Shown here piece by piece: positions 7,705-17,388 of a DNA stretch of 64,000 nucleotides; positions within the stretch are counted from its first letter, which is position 1, and every line of letters begins with the position of its first letter. Both the position numbers and the translations under genes were made by a program. Below the pieces are notes generated by a model. The model did not search any database. It saw only the letters and a program-made list of their open reading frames with translations, and was not told the origin of the DNA. The DNA is from Chryseobacterium sp. CY350 (lineage in GTDB: Bacteria > Bacteroidota > Bacteroidia > Flavobacteriales > Weeksellaceae): the NCBI RefSeq assembly GCF_027945075.1, contig NZ_CP116034.1:1612001-1676000 (forward strand), read 5' to 3'.

Positions 7705-9429
7705 TTAGTTAGCCTCTTCAGCTCTCATATCTTTTCCTTTAAATTTCATTGACTGAATGTTTCCAAGAAGTTCTCCTTTGAAAGCCTTTTCAACTTCAAA
7801 GAAAGAGAATTTTTCAAGAATTTCGATGTTTCCGATCTCAGCTCTTTTATTTCCTTTGCTTGATGTAGCTTTATTGATTATTTCCAATACATCTAGTTTT
7901 TTCAACTGGTCTTTTTTACCAAGGTTGAAGAAAAATCTAGTCATATTTTCGTCTCTCTGTCTTGGTTTACCACCACGATCGCCACGATCTCCTCTTCTTT
8001 CACCTCTGTCGCTACGTTCTCCTCTGTCACGATCTCTTCCTCTGTCACGATCTCTTCCACCTCTGCTGTCTCTCTCTCTTCCGCCTCTGTCATCATCACG
8101 GTTGTTGAACTTCTGATCCAATAGATCCTGTTTGTCTTTGTAATATAGAGCAAGATCTTTTAACTGGAATTGCAACAACTGAACAACCAATTCTTCTTTG
8201 GTGAAATTACTTAAATCCGGAACAAGATTTTGATCAAATTCAAAAATATTTTCGTGCTCTGTCATTAATTTTTCAAAAACTCCTGTTACCTGAGCCGACA
8301 TTACCTCGTCACCTGTAGGAATTTTCTTTTCAACGATATCAATCTTCGTAGTCGATTTGATCTGCTTCAGTTTTCTACTTTCTTCCGGCTTGATTAAAGC
8401 CATAGAAATACCGTCTTTTCCTGCTCTACCCGTTCTTCCGCTTCTGTGTACAAAAACTTCAGGATCATCTGGTAAAGAGAAGTGAATAACGTGAGTTAGT
8501 GAATTCACATCCAAACCTCTAGCAGCAACGTCTGTCGCAACCAAGATATCAATATTTTTTAATCTGAATTTCTTCATTACCGTATCTCTCTGCGCCTGAG
8601 AAAGATCACCATGAAGAGCATCAGCTGCATAGCCATTCTGCATCAAAAAGTCTGCAACCTCCTGAGTTTCCATTCTTGTTCTACAGAAAATAATGGAGTA
8701 CTGATTCGGGTTTGCATCAATAAGTCTCTTTAGAGCTTCTTTTTTATAACGGTAACCTACAACATAGTATTCATGCTTAATGTTCTTCTTAACTTCGTTA
8801 ATAGAACCCACAGAAATACGGTGAGGCGTTGTAAGGTAGCTTTTAGAAATTCTTTCTACTTCTTTGCTCATCGTTGCAGAGAACAAGAAAGTTTGTTTTG
8901 TTTCCGGTGTTTCTCTCAGAATTGTTTCCAACTCATCTTTGAAACCCATCGATAGCATCTCATCTGCTTCATCTAAAACCATCCAGTGGATTTCAGAGAA
9001 GTCAAGAGCTTTTCTGTTGATCAAGTCGATCACCCTTCCCGGAGTACCTACAATTACTTGAGGTTTATCTCTCAAAGAACGCATTTGATCCGTAATACTG
9101 CTTCCACCATAAACTGCTGTAGTTTTGATGTTTTTCATGTACTTCGAATAGTTGTTAATGTCTTTAGAAATCTGTAGACATAGTTCTCGTGTCGGGCAAA
9201 GCACCAAAAATTGGATTTTGCGACTCGTATCGTCAATCATGTCCAAAATCGGAAGCGAAAACGCTGCTGTTTTGCCTGTCCCTGTCTGCGCAAGTGCGAT
9301 TAGATCGCGAATATCTGATTGAATAAAAGGGATAGTCTGTTTTTGGATTTCTGTCGGGCTTTCGTAACCCAGTTCGCCAATGGCCTTAAGGATGTCAGGA
9401 CTTAAATTGGTCTCCGTAAATAAATTCAT
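7705..9429 (-). CDS. DEAD-box RNA helicase with RG-rich linker and DbpA domain (DeaD/CsdA-like)
   Basis: A 574-residue RNA helicase. The core motifs are Q motif (SPTEIQ), [27 protein letters not shown] and HRSGRTGR. After the core comes an Asp/Arg/Gly-rich low-complexity linker at about 445-490 (repeats of RDRG, DRGG and ERRGD), then a C-terminal DbpA-type RNA-binding domain at about 495-570 with the FFFNLGKKDQL and IGNIEIL blocks. This is the architecture of DeaD/CsdA, which act in ribosome assembly and cold adaptation. The second helicase in the window lacks the DbpA domain, so they are not duplicates. The linker DNA contains short tandem repeats. Confidence 0.93.
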   Translation of the reverse strand: MNLFTETNLSPDILKAIGELGYESPTEIQKQTIPFIQSDIRDLIALAQTGTGKTAAFSLPILDMIDDTSRKIQFLVLCPTRELCLQISKDINNYSKYMKNIKTTAVYGGSSITDQMRSLRDKPQVIVGTPGRVIDLINRKALDFSEIHWMVLDEADEMLSMGFKDELETILRETPETKQTFLFSATMSKEVERISKSYLTTPHRISVGSINEVKKNIKHEYYVVGYRYKKEALKRLIDANPNQYSIIFCRTRMETQEVADFLMQNGYAADALHGDLSQAQRDTVMKKFRLKNIDILVATDVAARGLDVNSLTHVIHFSLPDDPEVFVHRSGRTGRAGKDGISMALIKPEESRKLKQIKSTTKIDIVEKKIPTGDEVMSAQVTGVFEKLMTEHENIFEFDQNLVPDLSNFTKEELVVQLLQFQLKDLALYYKDKQDLLDQKFNNRDDDRGGRERDSRGGRDRDRGRDRDRGERSDRGERRGDRGDRGGKPRQRDENMTRFFFNLGKKDQLKKLDVLEIINKATSSKGNKRAEIGNIEILEKFSFFEVEKAFKGELLGNIQSMKFKGKDMRAEEAN

Positions 9430-9449
9430 TAATTGATATAAAATTTTTG

Positions 9450-9457
9450 CAAAGATA
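9450..9457 (-). promoter_or_regulatory. -7 promoter element of the DeaD-like helicase gene
   Basis: TATCTTTG on the minus strand, 20 bases before the ATG. The rest of the divergent gap (9458-9680) shows no hairpin or repeat that I can see. Confidence 0.6.
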
Positions 9458-9680
9458 CAACATATAATTGGATAATGCTTTATCTAATATTAACGAATTG
9501 ATAAATTTATTTTATAAAACTCCAATTATTTTTCTGTTTATGCAAAAAAAGGACAAAAATTTTAATTTAAATTTAACAGATTCTCAATAAACCTTGCAAC
9601 AGACGGTTTATATAATTCGACAATGATTATGATAAATCTTCAAAAGCAGCCATAAAATCAGAAGTCTCATATGTTTTATT

Positions 9681-9688
9681 TAATTTTG
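9681..9688 (+). promoter_or_regulatory. -7 promoter element of the DUF2461 gene
   Basis: TAATTTTG, 15 bases before the ATG at 9704. It lies inside the longer open frame that begins at 9671 and so favours the later start. Confidence 0.55.
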
Positions 9689-9703
9689 ACCAAAACAAAC
9701 AAA

Positions 9704-10381
9704 ATGGCAGCAGCAATTTCAGCGAAAATCTTCAAATATCTCGACGAACTCAATAAAAATAATAACCGTGAATGGTTTAATGACCATAAAAATCTTTACA
9801 CAGAAGCGCAAAACGAATTCGAGATTTTTGTAGAAAATCTTATTCAGGAACTCGGAAAATATGATGAAAAAGTCGCTAAGCTGGATGCCAAAAAATCTCT
9901 ACTCAGAATTTACAGAGATATTCGTTTTTCTAAAGATAAAACTCCGTACAAAACCTATTTTGGCGCATCACTCGGGATGGGAAAAAGTAATGAAAAAGCG
10001 GGTCACTATCTTCACCTCGAGCCGGGAAAATCTTTCGTAGCAAGCGGAATTTATCTTCCCGAAGCAGCAGTTTTAAAAATAATCAGGAAAGAAATTTCAG
10101 TTTTTAAAGATGATTTTCTGAAAACAGTTGATGATAAAGATTTTAAAAAGCATTATGGAGAATTAGATCGTGAACATGAACTGAAAAAAATTCCGCAAGG
10201 CTTTGAAAAAGAAGATCCGATGGCTGAATATCTGAAACTCAAAAGTTTTATCGGATCTCATCATCTTAGCAACAAAGATATTATGGATAAAAATGCTGTA
10301 CAAAACCTCACTGCTATCATGAAATCTGCAAAACCACTGAAAGATTTCTTAAATGCACCATTTTCCGACAGGGCAGAGTAA
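9704..10381 (+). CDS. DUF2461 domain-containing protein
   Basis: A 225-residue cytoplasmic protein of the DUF2461/TIGR02453 family. The diagnostic N-terminal block KYLDELNKNNNREWFNDHK is near residue 10-28, followed by RIYRDIRFSKDKTPYKTYFG and HLEPGKSFVASGIYLPE. The family has no established function. I start at the ATG at 9704 rather than 9671 because a -7 promoter element (9681-9688) lies between them and family members usually begin a few residues before the KxLxxLxxNN block. It is a single gene, not in an operon. Confidence 0.85.
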   Translation: MAAAISAKIFKYLDELNKNNNREWFNDHKNLYTEAQNEFEIFVENLIQELGKYDEKVAKLDAKKSLLRIYRDIRFSKDKTPYKTYFGASLGMGKSNEKAGHYLHLEPGKSFVASGIYLPEAAVLKIIRKEISVFKDDFLKTVDDKDFKKHYGELDREHELKKIPQGFEKEDPMAEYLKLKSFIGSHHLSNKDIMDKNAVQNLTAIMKSAKPLKDFLNAPFSDRAE

Positions 10382-10464
10382 TTCACCATTATCAAATAAT
10401 ATAAATCCTTATGAGACAATAGTTTGCATTTGATTTAATTTAACATCATTTTAACATTTTTTAC

Positions 10465-10472
10465 TACCTTTG
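10465..10472 (+). promoter_or_regulatory. -7 promoter element of the FkbM-flippase operon
   Basis: TACCTTTG, 24 bases before the ATG at 10497. A TTG inside this element at 10470 opens the frame further upstream but cannot be the start codon if the element is used. Confidence 0.6.
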
Positions 10473-10496
10473 TCGGTCGTCAAAAAAAAGAAATCA

Positions 10497-11288
10497 ATGT
10501 CTTTATACCAGCAACTCGCAGAATATCTACAATACATCAGTCCGACCTTTTATAAAGAGCGATATTTTAAAAATTTAAAATATCTTACTAAAGACAATTT
10601 TTCACAGCGTAATGTAGAGCCGGAGTTGGTTTGGATTAGAGAATATTTAAATGATGATGCAGTAATTTTCGACATCGGAGCCAATGTAGGAACTTTCCTT
10701 TATCATTTCGAAAGCAAACTTAAACATCAAAATATTTACGCTTTCGAACCTAATAAAAAGCTTAATACGAGATTGAAAAGACTTTTTCCGTCGATGAATA
10801 TTTCATCTGTTGCACTTTCTGATGAAAATACAACTGCAGAATTTAAAGTTCCTGTCATTAAAGGAAAAATGGTTGCTTCTAGAGGCACACTGAATACTTC
10901 ATACAAAGAAAAAGGCGAAGAAAGAAGCTACACCGAAACTGTAGAAGTCATAAAATTGGATGACTGGACGAAATCTAAAAACCTTCAAAAAATTGATTTC
11001 ATCAAAATTGATGTTGAAGGAAATGAAATGAAAACGCTTTTCGGAGGAAAAGAAACCATACAGCATTACAAGCCAACATTAATGGTTGAGATGGAGCAGC
11101 GGCACCACGACGAGCCAATCTGGAACAAAATCTCGGAAGTCGAAAGCTGGGGTTTTGAAGCCAATTATCTTAACAGAAAAAGTTTTGCTCTCGAAAAATT
11201 AACTCACGAAATTTTACTGAAAAACATCAGCGACGAAAAAAATAAAACCGACTATATCAACAATATCATTTTTATCCCGAAAAACTAA
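10497..11288 (+). CDS. FkbM family SAM-dependent methyltransferase
   Basis: A 263-residue methyltransferase. The SAM-binding motif I reads VIFDIGANVGTF, then IYAFEPNK (motif II region) and FIKIDVEGNEMKTLFGG (FkbM signature). FkbM enzymes methylate hydroxyl groups of sugars or polyketides; next to a flippase and glycosyltransferases this one most likely modifies a surface glycan (inference). The start at 10497 is chosen because the earlier in-frame TTG at 10470 overlaps a promoter element. The flippase gene follows after 6 bases, so both are co-transcribed. Confidence 0.9.
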   Translation: MSLYQQLAEYLQYISPTFYKERYFKNLKYLTKDNFSQRNVEPELVWIREYLNDDAVIFDIGANVGTFLYHFESKLKHQNIYAFEPNKKLNTRLKRLFPSMNISSVALSDENTTAEFKVPVIKGKMVASRGTLNTSYKEKGEERSYTETVEVIKLDDWTKSKNLQKIDFIKIDVEGNEMKTLFGGKETIQHYKPTLMVEMEQRHHDEPIWNKISEVESWGFEANYLNRKSFALEKLTHEILLKNISDEKNKTDYINNIIFIPKN

Positions 11289-11294
11289 AATCTT

Positions 11295-12773
11295 ATGAGT
11301 GTAGTTGCAAGACAGGGATTTAAATATTCAATTATTGGGTATTTTGGCTTTTTAATAGGAACCATTTCAGCGATATTTATTTTCCCTAATGATTTTGAAT
11401 TTTACGGAAAACTGAGATATATTCTGCCTACCGCAGAGATGCTGGTACCTTTTGTAGTACTGGGAATTTCTTATTCTAATGTGAAATTTTTCCATAAAGT
11501 TGAAAAAGACGGCAAAAAACAGAACATGCTTTCTCTTTCTCTTGCAGCAATTTTGGTAAATTTCATCATATTTTCCATTATCTTTTTCGTTATTCCTTTC
11601 CTATTTCCGAACTTTAAAAATACAGAAGCGTGGAAGATCAAGCAAGTGATCTTGCCTATGATTCTACTGCTGTCATTTTGCACAGTTTTCAATAAATATA
11701 CTTCCAATTACAAACGAATCGTAGTTTCTAATATTTTTGATAATTTATTTCCAAAAATAGCCAATCTTGGAGCGTTCTGTTTGGTTTTTTACTTCGCATT
11801 ATCAGAAAAAATTGCCTATGCATTTTTTTTCGGAATGTTCGCATTAATGCTATCAGGCTATATTTATTATACCAACAGACTCGAAAAAATTAATCTTGAT
11901 TTCAGTACAGATTATTTTAAAAAAGATTCTTTCTGGAAAGAATTTTCAAATTACAGTTTTTTTGGTTTTTTAGGAACTTTCGGGAATTATTTAGCGATCA
12001 ATAGTTTCATGATCGGTGAATTTTTAGGAATGGAAGAAAACGGAATTTATTCGGTTTTGTATGCGTTGATCTCATTAATATCTATCCCGCAGCTTGGTTT
12101 ATTTAATATTTCTGCACCTATCATCAGTAAAAATCTTGCCGAAAATGATATGGAAGAACTCGACAGATTCCACAAGAAAACCTCATTAACGCTCTATTTT
12201 TTAGGCGCAGTTCTTTTTTCTTGTATTATGGTAGGATTTCCTTTTCTCACGCACTTTATGCCTAAAAACGGTCTTCAATTGCAGGAATACACTCCCGTTA
12301 TATGGATCTGGGGTTCAGCAGTTTTAATTGATCTTGCAACAGGTTTTAACGGCAATATTATCTCTCTTTCAAAATATTATCGTTTCAATATTTTAGTAAT
12401 GCTTTTACTGGCAGGTTTGACGGTGGGTCTCAATCTGTATTTTATCAATCATACTGATCTCAAATTGATGGGAATCGCTTTGTCTACGGCAATTTCTCTT
12501 ACGACTTATAACGTCATCAAGATAATCTTCAATTACATTATGTTCAAGGTCTCTCCTTTGAGTATAGAGATGATTTTTGTTTCGATCATTTGTACACTTG
12601 CAATTACGGTTGCTATTGTTTTACCCAATTTTGATAATCAATTCATCAATCTAGTTTATAAACCAGCCGTTGTTCTGATCCTCATTTTTATCGGAAATCA
12701 TTTCACGAAAATTTTCCCTATTGAGGAATATCTGAATATAAAATTCATCAAAAGCGTACTAAAATTTAAATAG
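11295..12773 (+). CDS. Oligosaccharide flippase / polysaccharide transport protein (Wzx-like, MOP superfamily)
   Basis: A 492-residue integral membrane protein with about 12-14 hydrophobic segments and no signal peptide. The N-terminus ARQGFKYSIIGYFGFLIG and the middle NYSFFGFLGTFGNYLAINSFMIGEFLG match the polysaccharide biosynthesis flippase family of Bacteroidetes, which moves lipid-linked saccharide units across the inner membrane. It is 6 bases after the FkbM gene. Its stop codon overlaps that of the convergent glycosyltransferase gene by 8 bases, so there is no room for a terminator between them. Confidence 0.85.
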   Translation: MSVVARQGFKYSIIGYFGFLIGTISAIFIFPNDFEFYGKLRYILPTAEMLVPFVVLGISYSNVKFFHKVEKDGKKQNMLSLSLAAILVNFIIFSIIFFVIPFLFPNFKNTEAWKIKQVILPMILLLSFCTVFNKYTSNYKRIVVSNIFDNLFPKIANLGAFCLVFYFALSEKIAYAFFFGMFALMLSGYIYYTNRLEKINLDFSTDYFKKDSFWKEFSNYSFFGFLGTFGNYLAINSFMIGEFLGMEENGIYSVLYALISLISIPQLGLFNISAPIISKNLAENDMEELDRFHKKTSLTLYFLGAVLFSCIMVGFPFLTHFMPKNGLQLQEYTPVIWIWGSAVLIDLATGFNGNIISLSKYYRFNILVMLLLAGLTVGLNLYFINHTDLKLMGIALSTAISLTTYNVIKIIFNYIMFKVSPLSIEMIFVSIICTLAITVAIVLPNFDNQFINLVYKPAVVLILIFIGNHFTKIFPIEEYLNIKFIKSVLKFK

Positions 12774-13836
12774 CCATTAACTGATTGAGAAGGATTTCCG
12801 CATCTTTTTGAATTTTTTCCCGGCCAAAATCTTTTTGAAAATTGTATTGGAAATTTTTTAGTTTTAAAAATTGCTCTATCAAATTTTCTTCTTCCGGAAT
12901 GATAAATTCAAGTTTTGAAGAATAATTTTTCGGGAAAACTGCAGGTTTACCATATTTAATAGCGTCACCTAAATTTCCTGTCATTTTTGTTTTGCCATAA
13001 ATTTCTCTGTTGCTGAAAAATTCAGCCTCCCCCTGAATCGGACACCACAAAACATCGGCTTTTCGCATCCATTCGTCAAAGATACTTGCTGAAACTCTTT
13101 CTGAAAAATATTGAATATTGACATTTTCCAGAGAACGCTCTAAGTCTACCATTTTTTTCAGCTCATTTCCTTTAGCTTTTCCAAGAAAAACAAATTCGAT
13201 AAGCTTAGTTCTGAGAGCCAATCCATTTTTAATTTTGATCTCCAGATCATTAATTTCTTTAATAATCTTATCGTAATCTCTTCGCTTCTGAGAAACTCCG
13301 CCCGGAACAACTATTGTTAGAATATCACTACTTATTTTCTTGAAATTTTTAGTGTAAAAAAGAGGTAGGAATTTATATCTGCCATCAGCCAATTCTTGAT
13401 CGAGAACTAAATAATTTTTAGCATTTTCGTATGCTTTCTTCGTGCAGAACAATCCTTCTTTCAACCACAATTTCAGCCTGAACATCAGATCATTTTTAAA
13501 TATATTTATGATTAAATCTGATTTCGAAATCTTCGAAAAATTGATATTATGAACAATAATTGATGTATTGTGTTTCTCACTAATCGCCAAGAAGATATTA
13601 AAATAACGATGAACAGTTCCGATAATCACCAAATCATACTTTTCCGTCGATAACTGATCCAAAATCATTGAAGAATCGGAAATATGAATATTTTTTCCGT
13701 TTCCCAGAACCTGATTTTTAATCTTTTCTGAGAAATAATAGCTCACATCAAATTCTGTAGATTCTTGCATTAAATCCATAAAAACCTGTGCAATTTCAGC
13801 ATGAGTATCGATTTCTATGTATGCTATTTTTTTCAA
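12766..13836 (-). CDS. Probable glycosyltransferase (GT-B-like, family uncertain)
   Basis: A 356-residue cytoplasmic protein. It begins MKKIAYIEIDTHAEIA, has IVVPGGVSQKRRDYDKI in the middle, where GT-B enzymes join their two Rossmann halves, and WMRKADVLWCPIQGEAEFF followed by GNLGDAIKYGKPAVFP near the end. The last block resembles the acceptor and nucleotide-binding end of family 4-like glycosyltransferases (Asp-Ala/Gly-Ile, then GKP). I do not recognise a specific family. Its location between a flippase and a GT2 gene supports a role in surface-glycan assembly, which remains inference. Confidence 0.65.
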   Translation of the reverse strand: MKKIAYIEIDTHAEIAQVFMDLMQESTEFDVSYYFSEKIKNQVLGNGKNIHISDSSMILDQLSTEKYDLVIIGTVHRYFNIFLAISEKHNTSIIVHNINFSKISKSDLIINIFKNDLMFRLKLWLKEGLFCTKKAYENAKNYLVLDQELADGRYKFLPLFYTKNFKKISSDILTIVVPGGVSQKRRDYDKIIKEINDLEIKIKNGLALRTKLIEFVFLGKAKGNELKKMVDLERSLENVNIQYFSERVSASIFDEWMRKADVLWCPIQGEAEFFSNREIYGKTKMTGNLGDAIKYGKPAVFPKNYSSKLEFIIPEEENLIEQFLKLKNFQYNFQKDFGREKIQKDAEILLNQLMAI

Positions 13837-13846
13837 TCTAAAATTT

Positions 13847-13906
13847 TAAGTTTTGGCTAAAGCCAGATATGATATTTGCTTCCAGAAAAACGGGCTAAAG
13901 CCCGTT
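13847..13906. repeat. Dispersed palindromic intergenic repeat, copy 1
   Basis: A 60-bp unit between the two glycosyltransferase genes: taagttttggctaaagcc at 13847-13864, then 24 bases, then the palindrome aacgggctaaagcccgtt at 13889-13906. A second copy with the same architecture lies at 21158-21213. Each half carries the core GGCTAAAGCC in the same orientation and can fold into a hairpin, as in REP-type elements. Confidence 0.7.
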
Positions 13907-13916
13907 GCTATTGAAT

Positions 13917-14771
13917 TTAAAGTTTAAACCATTTCTTCTTAAACATATTCCATCGCTGCTCATTAATGACTTTTTGTTCGCTTTTTGAAATCTTCAATTC
14001 GAGATTTTGAGATTTACATTTTTCATATGAACTGATAATTTGAAAAAGAAACCAAGGTGAATTTATTTTCATAGCTTCTTTTCCGGCTGCGACATACGTC
14101 AAAAACCTATTTAACCCTAAAAAATAAAAGTATCTACCATAATAATCTGCGGGTTTTATTGTGTAATCTGCGCCTTTTATCTTGATTAATTTAACTTTCA
14201 AGTCGGGTAAAACAATTTCTTCCCAACCCAAATTTTTAAGCAAAACAGAATCAATATTATCCCAGCCTAAAGTTTCTCTCAAACCTCCAATTGCTTCAAA
14301 ACACTCTTTTCTATAAGCCTTCATCGGACCACGAACATGATTTTTATTGGAATTACCTTCATAAACCCACGCTCCGTTTTTTTCGATGTACAATAAACCT
14401 CCAACCAATCCATATTTAGGATTATTGATAAATGCTTTTTCGATTTCAAAAAGGTAATTTTCTTCTAAAATAATATCAGCATCAAATTTACAGATGATGT
14501 CAAAATCACGAGTGTTCTGAGTTTCCAATCCTTTTTTAAAGGCATTCACCACTTTAGAACCTGGCTGATGGGCAGATTTTTCTAAATTAATGGTTTCAAA
14601 GCGAGAATCTGCCAATGTAAATTTTTGTATAACCTCAGAAGTATTATCCGTAGAACCATCATTCACGATGACCACCTTAAACTCCTCAAAACGTTGTTGT
14701 TGTAAAGAATCTAAAGTAAATGAAAGGTTATCTTGTTCGTTGTGCGCGGGAATGATAATTAAAAACTTCAC
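13917..14771 (-). CDS. Family 2 glycosyltransferase
   Basis: A 284-residue GT-A fold enzyme transferring a sugar from a nucleotide-sugar donor. The N-terminal block MKFLIIIPAHNEQDNL, VVIVNDGSTDNT and the metal-binding DxD in CKFDADIILEE are clear; GLVGGLLYIEKN and AYRKECFEAIGG are typical of the acceptor part. There is no transmembrane segment, so it acts on the cytoplasmic face. It lies upstream of another glycosyltransferase on the same strand, separated by 80 bases that contain a dispersed palindromic repeat. Confidence 0.92.
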   Translation of the reverse strand: MKFLIIIPAHNEQDNLSFTLDSLQQQRFEEFKVVIVNDGSTDNTSEVIQKFTLADSRFETINLEKSAHQPGSKVVNAFKKGLETQNTRDFDIICKFDADIILEENYLFEIEKAFINNPKYGLVGGLLYIEKNGAWVYEGNSNKNHVRGPMKAYRKECFEAIGGLRETLGWDNIDSVLLKNLGWEEIVLPDLKVKLIKIKGADYTIKPADYYGRYFYFLGLNRFLTYVAAGKEAMKINSPWFLFQIISSYEKCKSQNLELKISKSEQKVINEQRWNMFKKKWFKL

Positions 14772-14880
14772 AAAATAATTTAATTAATTGATGCTAAATA
14801 ATAATTTAAATTGATTTTAACAGAGCATATCTATGCAATGTTATTAATATAAGGATCTAAAAATATGTATCTTAAAGTAA

Positions 14881-16281
14881 TTACATTTTGTGAGGCTTCA
14901 ACATATTTCGTGGATCCAGAATCTCATCTAATTGTAACTGAGAAAGTAGATTTTTCTCTAAAACAAGATTATATACGCTCTGTCCGGTTTCTAAAGCTTC
15001 TTTTGCAATCTGAGTAGATTGTTTGTATCCAATGTAAGGGTTTAATGCTGTTACAATTCCGATGCTGTGTTTTACCATATTGAGACAAACTTCTTTATTA
15101 GCGGTAATCCCGACAACGCATTTTGTACGGAGAGTATCTAGCGCATTACAAAGAAACTGAATGTTTTCCATGATGGCATGAGACAAAACAGGCTCCATCA
15201 CGTTCAACTGCAATTGTCCTGCTTCTGCGGCAAAAGTAACCGTAAGATCATTACCGATTACTTTGAAGCAAACCTGATTCACTACTTCAGGGATTACAGG
15301 ATTTACTTTTCCGGGCATGATTGATGATCCTGGTTGCATTGGCGGCAAATTGATTTCAGATAAACCTGCCCTCGGACCAGAAGATAACAATCTTAAATCA
15401 TTACAGATTTTCGAGAGCTTTAAAGCGAGGCGCTTCATGGCTGACGAGTAGATAACATAAGAACCCGTGTCCGGAGTCGCTTCCACCAAATCGGGAGCAG
15501 AAACTACAGGATATCCCGTGATTTCGGCCAGGTTTTTTGCACACAATGTTGCATAACCTACCGGAGCATTAATCCCCGTACCGATGGCGGTTGCCCCCAT
15601 ATTAACTTCTACAAATAAATTTGCGTTATTATTTAATTTAGAAATATCTTCTTCCAGTGTAGCAGCAAAAGCTTCAAACTCCTGCCCCATCGTCATCGGC
15701 ACCGCATCCTGAAGTTGAGTTCTACCCATTTTGATTACACCCTGAAACTCCTGCCCTTTTGCTCTAAATGCTTCCACTATGTTTTTCAGCTTTTCAACCA
15801 AACCTTCATTCATCTGCAATAATGCCATTTTGATAGCCGTCGGATAAGCATCATTGGTAGATTGTGAGAGATTGATATGATCATTTGGTGAACAAAATAC
15901 ATATTCGCCTTTATTTTTACCAAGCTTCTCCAAAACCCTGTTTGCAATTACTTCATTGGCATTCATATTAACAGAAGTTCCTGCGCCACCCTGAATCATG
16001 TCTATCGGAAACTCAGCATGAAGTGATCCTTCAACCAATTCGTCACAAGTCTCAGCAATTTTCATATAAAGATCTTCTTCAAGTAAACCAAGTTCGTAAT
16101 TGGTTTTTGCAGCAGCCTTTTTCACGAAAGCCAGACCTTTGATAAATTCGGGATAAGACGAAAGAAGCTGGCCTGAAATTTTAAAATTATCAATCGCTCT
16201 CTGTGTCTGTACTCCATAATAAGCATCTATAGGAACATTAAGTATTCCTAACAAATCGCTTTCCTGTCTATAATTTTCCAT
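14881..16281 (-). CDS. aspA: Aspartate ammonia-lyase
   Basis: Converts L-aspartate to fumarate and ammonia. The 466-residue protein has the fumarase/aspartase signature GSSIMPGKVNPV (about 319-330), the N-terminal YYGVQTQRA and NFKISG blocks, and SPNDHINLSQSTNDAYPTA. The aspartase assignment over fumarase rests on the overall resemblance to AspA (for example GVQTQRAIDNF); the two are close relatives, so fumarase cannot be fully excluded. It lies 21 bases downstream of an amidase gene on the same strand and is probably co-transcribed with it. Confidence 0.85.
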   Translation of the reverse strand: MENYRQESDLLGILNVPIDAYYGVQTQRAIDNFKISGQLLSSYPEFIKGLAFVKKAAAKTNYELGLLEEDLYMKIAETCDELVEGSLHAEFPIDMIQGGAGTSVNMNANEVIANRVLEKLGKNKGEYVFCSPNDHINLSQSTNDAYPTAIKMALLQMNEGLVEKLKNIVEAFRAKGQEFQGVIKMGRTQLQDAVPMTMGQEFEAFAATLEEDISKLNNNANLFVEVNMGATAIGTGINAPVGYATLCAKNLAEITGYPVVSAPDLVEATPDTGSYVIYSSAMKRLALKLSKICNDLRLLSSGPRAGLSEINLPPMQPGSSIMPGKVNPVIPEVVNQVCFKVIGNDLTVTFAAEAGQLQLNVMEPVLSHAIMENIQFLCNALDTLRTKCVVGITANKEVCLNMVKHSIGIVTALNPYIGYKQSTQIAKEALETGQSVYNLVLEKNLLSQLQLDEILDPRNMLKPHKM

Positions 16282-16302
16282 TGATATTTTTAACAGTTTA
16301 AA

Positions 16303-17328
16303 TTATTTTGTTGGATATTTCTGGTTGAGAGCCTGCAAAATCGCCCACATTTCAGCATCTAAAACTCCACTGTAATTCTGTGGTCTGAAATGATACTGCA
16401 AAGCTTCGATTGTCTTTTTTGTGGCGTCATCCCACTTTCCATTTGGTAACAGATCGTACCCAAATTTTTGTAAAGCCGTCTGTACTACAAAAATAAATGA
16501 TGGTTCATTATATTTAACCTCAATATCAGCTTGTGCTAAAGTTAAAAAGTTCTGTTTTGCCATTTCATCGTACCACATTCCAATTTGATATTCATCATAG
16601 AGTTTTTTCCACGGAAAAAGTGGTCCCGGATCCTGTTTTCTCGTTGGAGCAATATCTGAATGTGCCAAAACATTTGTCGGCGGAATATTATATCTTACAA
16701 CAATATCCTTTGCCAATGCAGCAACTTTTTTGATCTGGTCATCACCAAATGGTTCGAAAGTTTTTGTTCCTGCGGCGTCAGCTTTGTAACCCATATTTAC
16801 AATTTCGATACCTATGGAAGTGTCATTAAGGTTTTTATCTGATCGCCATGCGCTTACACCAGCGTGATATGAACGTTTATTCTCATCAACTAACTGATAA
16901 ATTTCATTATCTCCAAGGTTATTTACCAAATAATGCGCACTAACTGATTGTTTAGTAAGAACTTCTACAGATTTATCATCAGGTAAAACCGTATAATGCA
17001 AAATCAGATACTTCTGTCTGAAATTTTGTGCAATTGCCGGAAAATGCGTTTTCACAACTTTATATCCAGCAGGTTTTGCAGAAACGATAGAGCCATAACT
17101 TGCAGTATTGTCGTTTTTTGTGATATCTGCAATATTGGTTCTGAAAAATTCCACACCATGCTCTGTGTCAATTTCAGATTTATTTTTCACAGCAGTACTG
17201 GTCTTAACTGGTGTTTTTGACTGTGCAGTAGCTGTTCTTGGCTTAATGGTATTTTTCTTTACATTTTTCTGTGAAGTACACGAAAAAACGAAAACACTTA
17301 AGCCGATGATATATAATGTTTTACGCAT
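16303..17328 (-). CDS. N-acetylmuramoyl-L-alanine amidase lipoprotein (Amidase_2, AmiD-like)
   Basis: Cleaves the amide bond between muramic acid and the stem peptide of peptidoglycan fragments. The signal peptide ends FVFSC with Cys17 as the lipid site. The Amidase_2 (PF01510-type) domain spans about 85-255 with the zinc-ligand segments YLILHYT, SAHYLV, YHAGVSAW, and AHSDIAPTRKQDPGPLF. The last 80 residues, FVVQTALQKFGYDLLPNGKWDD, form a peptidoglycan-binding type 1-like domain. The architecture matches E. coli AmiD. The stretch 20-60 is a Lys/Thr-rich linker. The gene heads a likely operon with aspA. Confidence 0.9.
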   Translation of the reverse strand: MRKTLYIIGLSVFVFSCTSQKNVKKNTIKPRTATAQSKTPVKTSTAVKNKSEIDTEHGVEFFRTNIADITKNDNTASYGSIVSAKPAGYKVVKTHFPAIAQNFRQKYLILHYTVLPDDKSVEVLTKQSVSAHYLVNNLGDNEIYQLVDENKRSYHAGVSAWRSDKNLNDTSIGIEIVNMGYKADAAGTKTFEPFGDDQIKKVAALAKDIVVRYNIPPTNVLAHSDIAPTRKQDPGPLFPWKKLYDEYQIGMWYDEMAKQNFLTLAQADIEVKYNEPSFIFVVQTALQKFGYDLLPNGKWDDATKKTIEALQYHFRPQNYSGVLDAEMWAILQALNQKYPTK

Positions 17329-17357
17329 TAGTTTATATTTTTAACCTATTATTTGCT

Positions 17358-17365
17358 CAAAAATA
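17358..17365 (-). promoter_or_regulatory. -7 promoter element of the amidase-aspA operon
   Basis: TATTTTTG on the minus strand, 29 bases before the amidase ATG. Confidence 0.5.
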
Positions 17366-17388
17366 CACAATTTTTTTCTTAAAATTAT

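Noticed and set aside
8014..8062. Short tandem repeats in the helicase linker DNA as a mobile or regulatory element
   Set aside because: They encode the Asp/Arg/Gly linker and follow from its repeated codons, so they need no separate explanation.
7757..8116. A plus-strand Ser/Arg/Pro-rich reading frame opposite the DeaD-like helicase
   Set aside because: It mirrors the Gly/Arg/Asp-rich linker of the helicase and has no features of its own.
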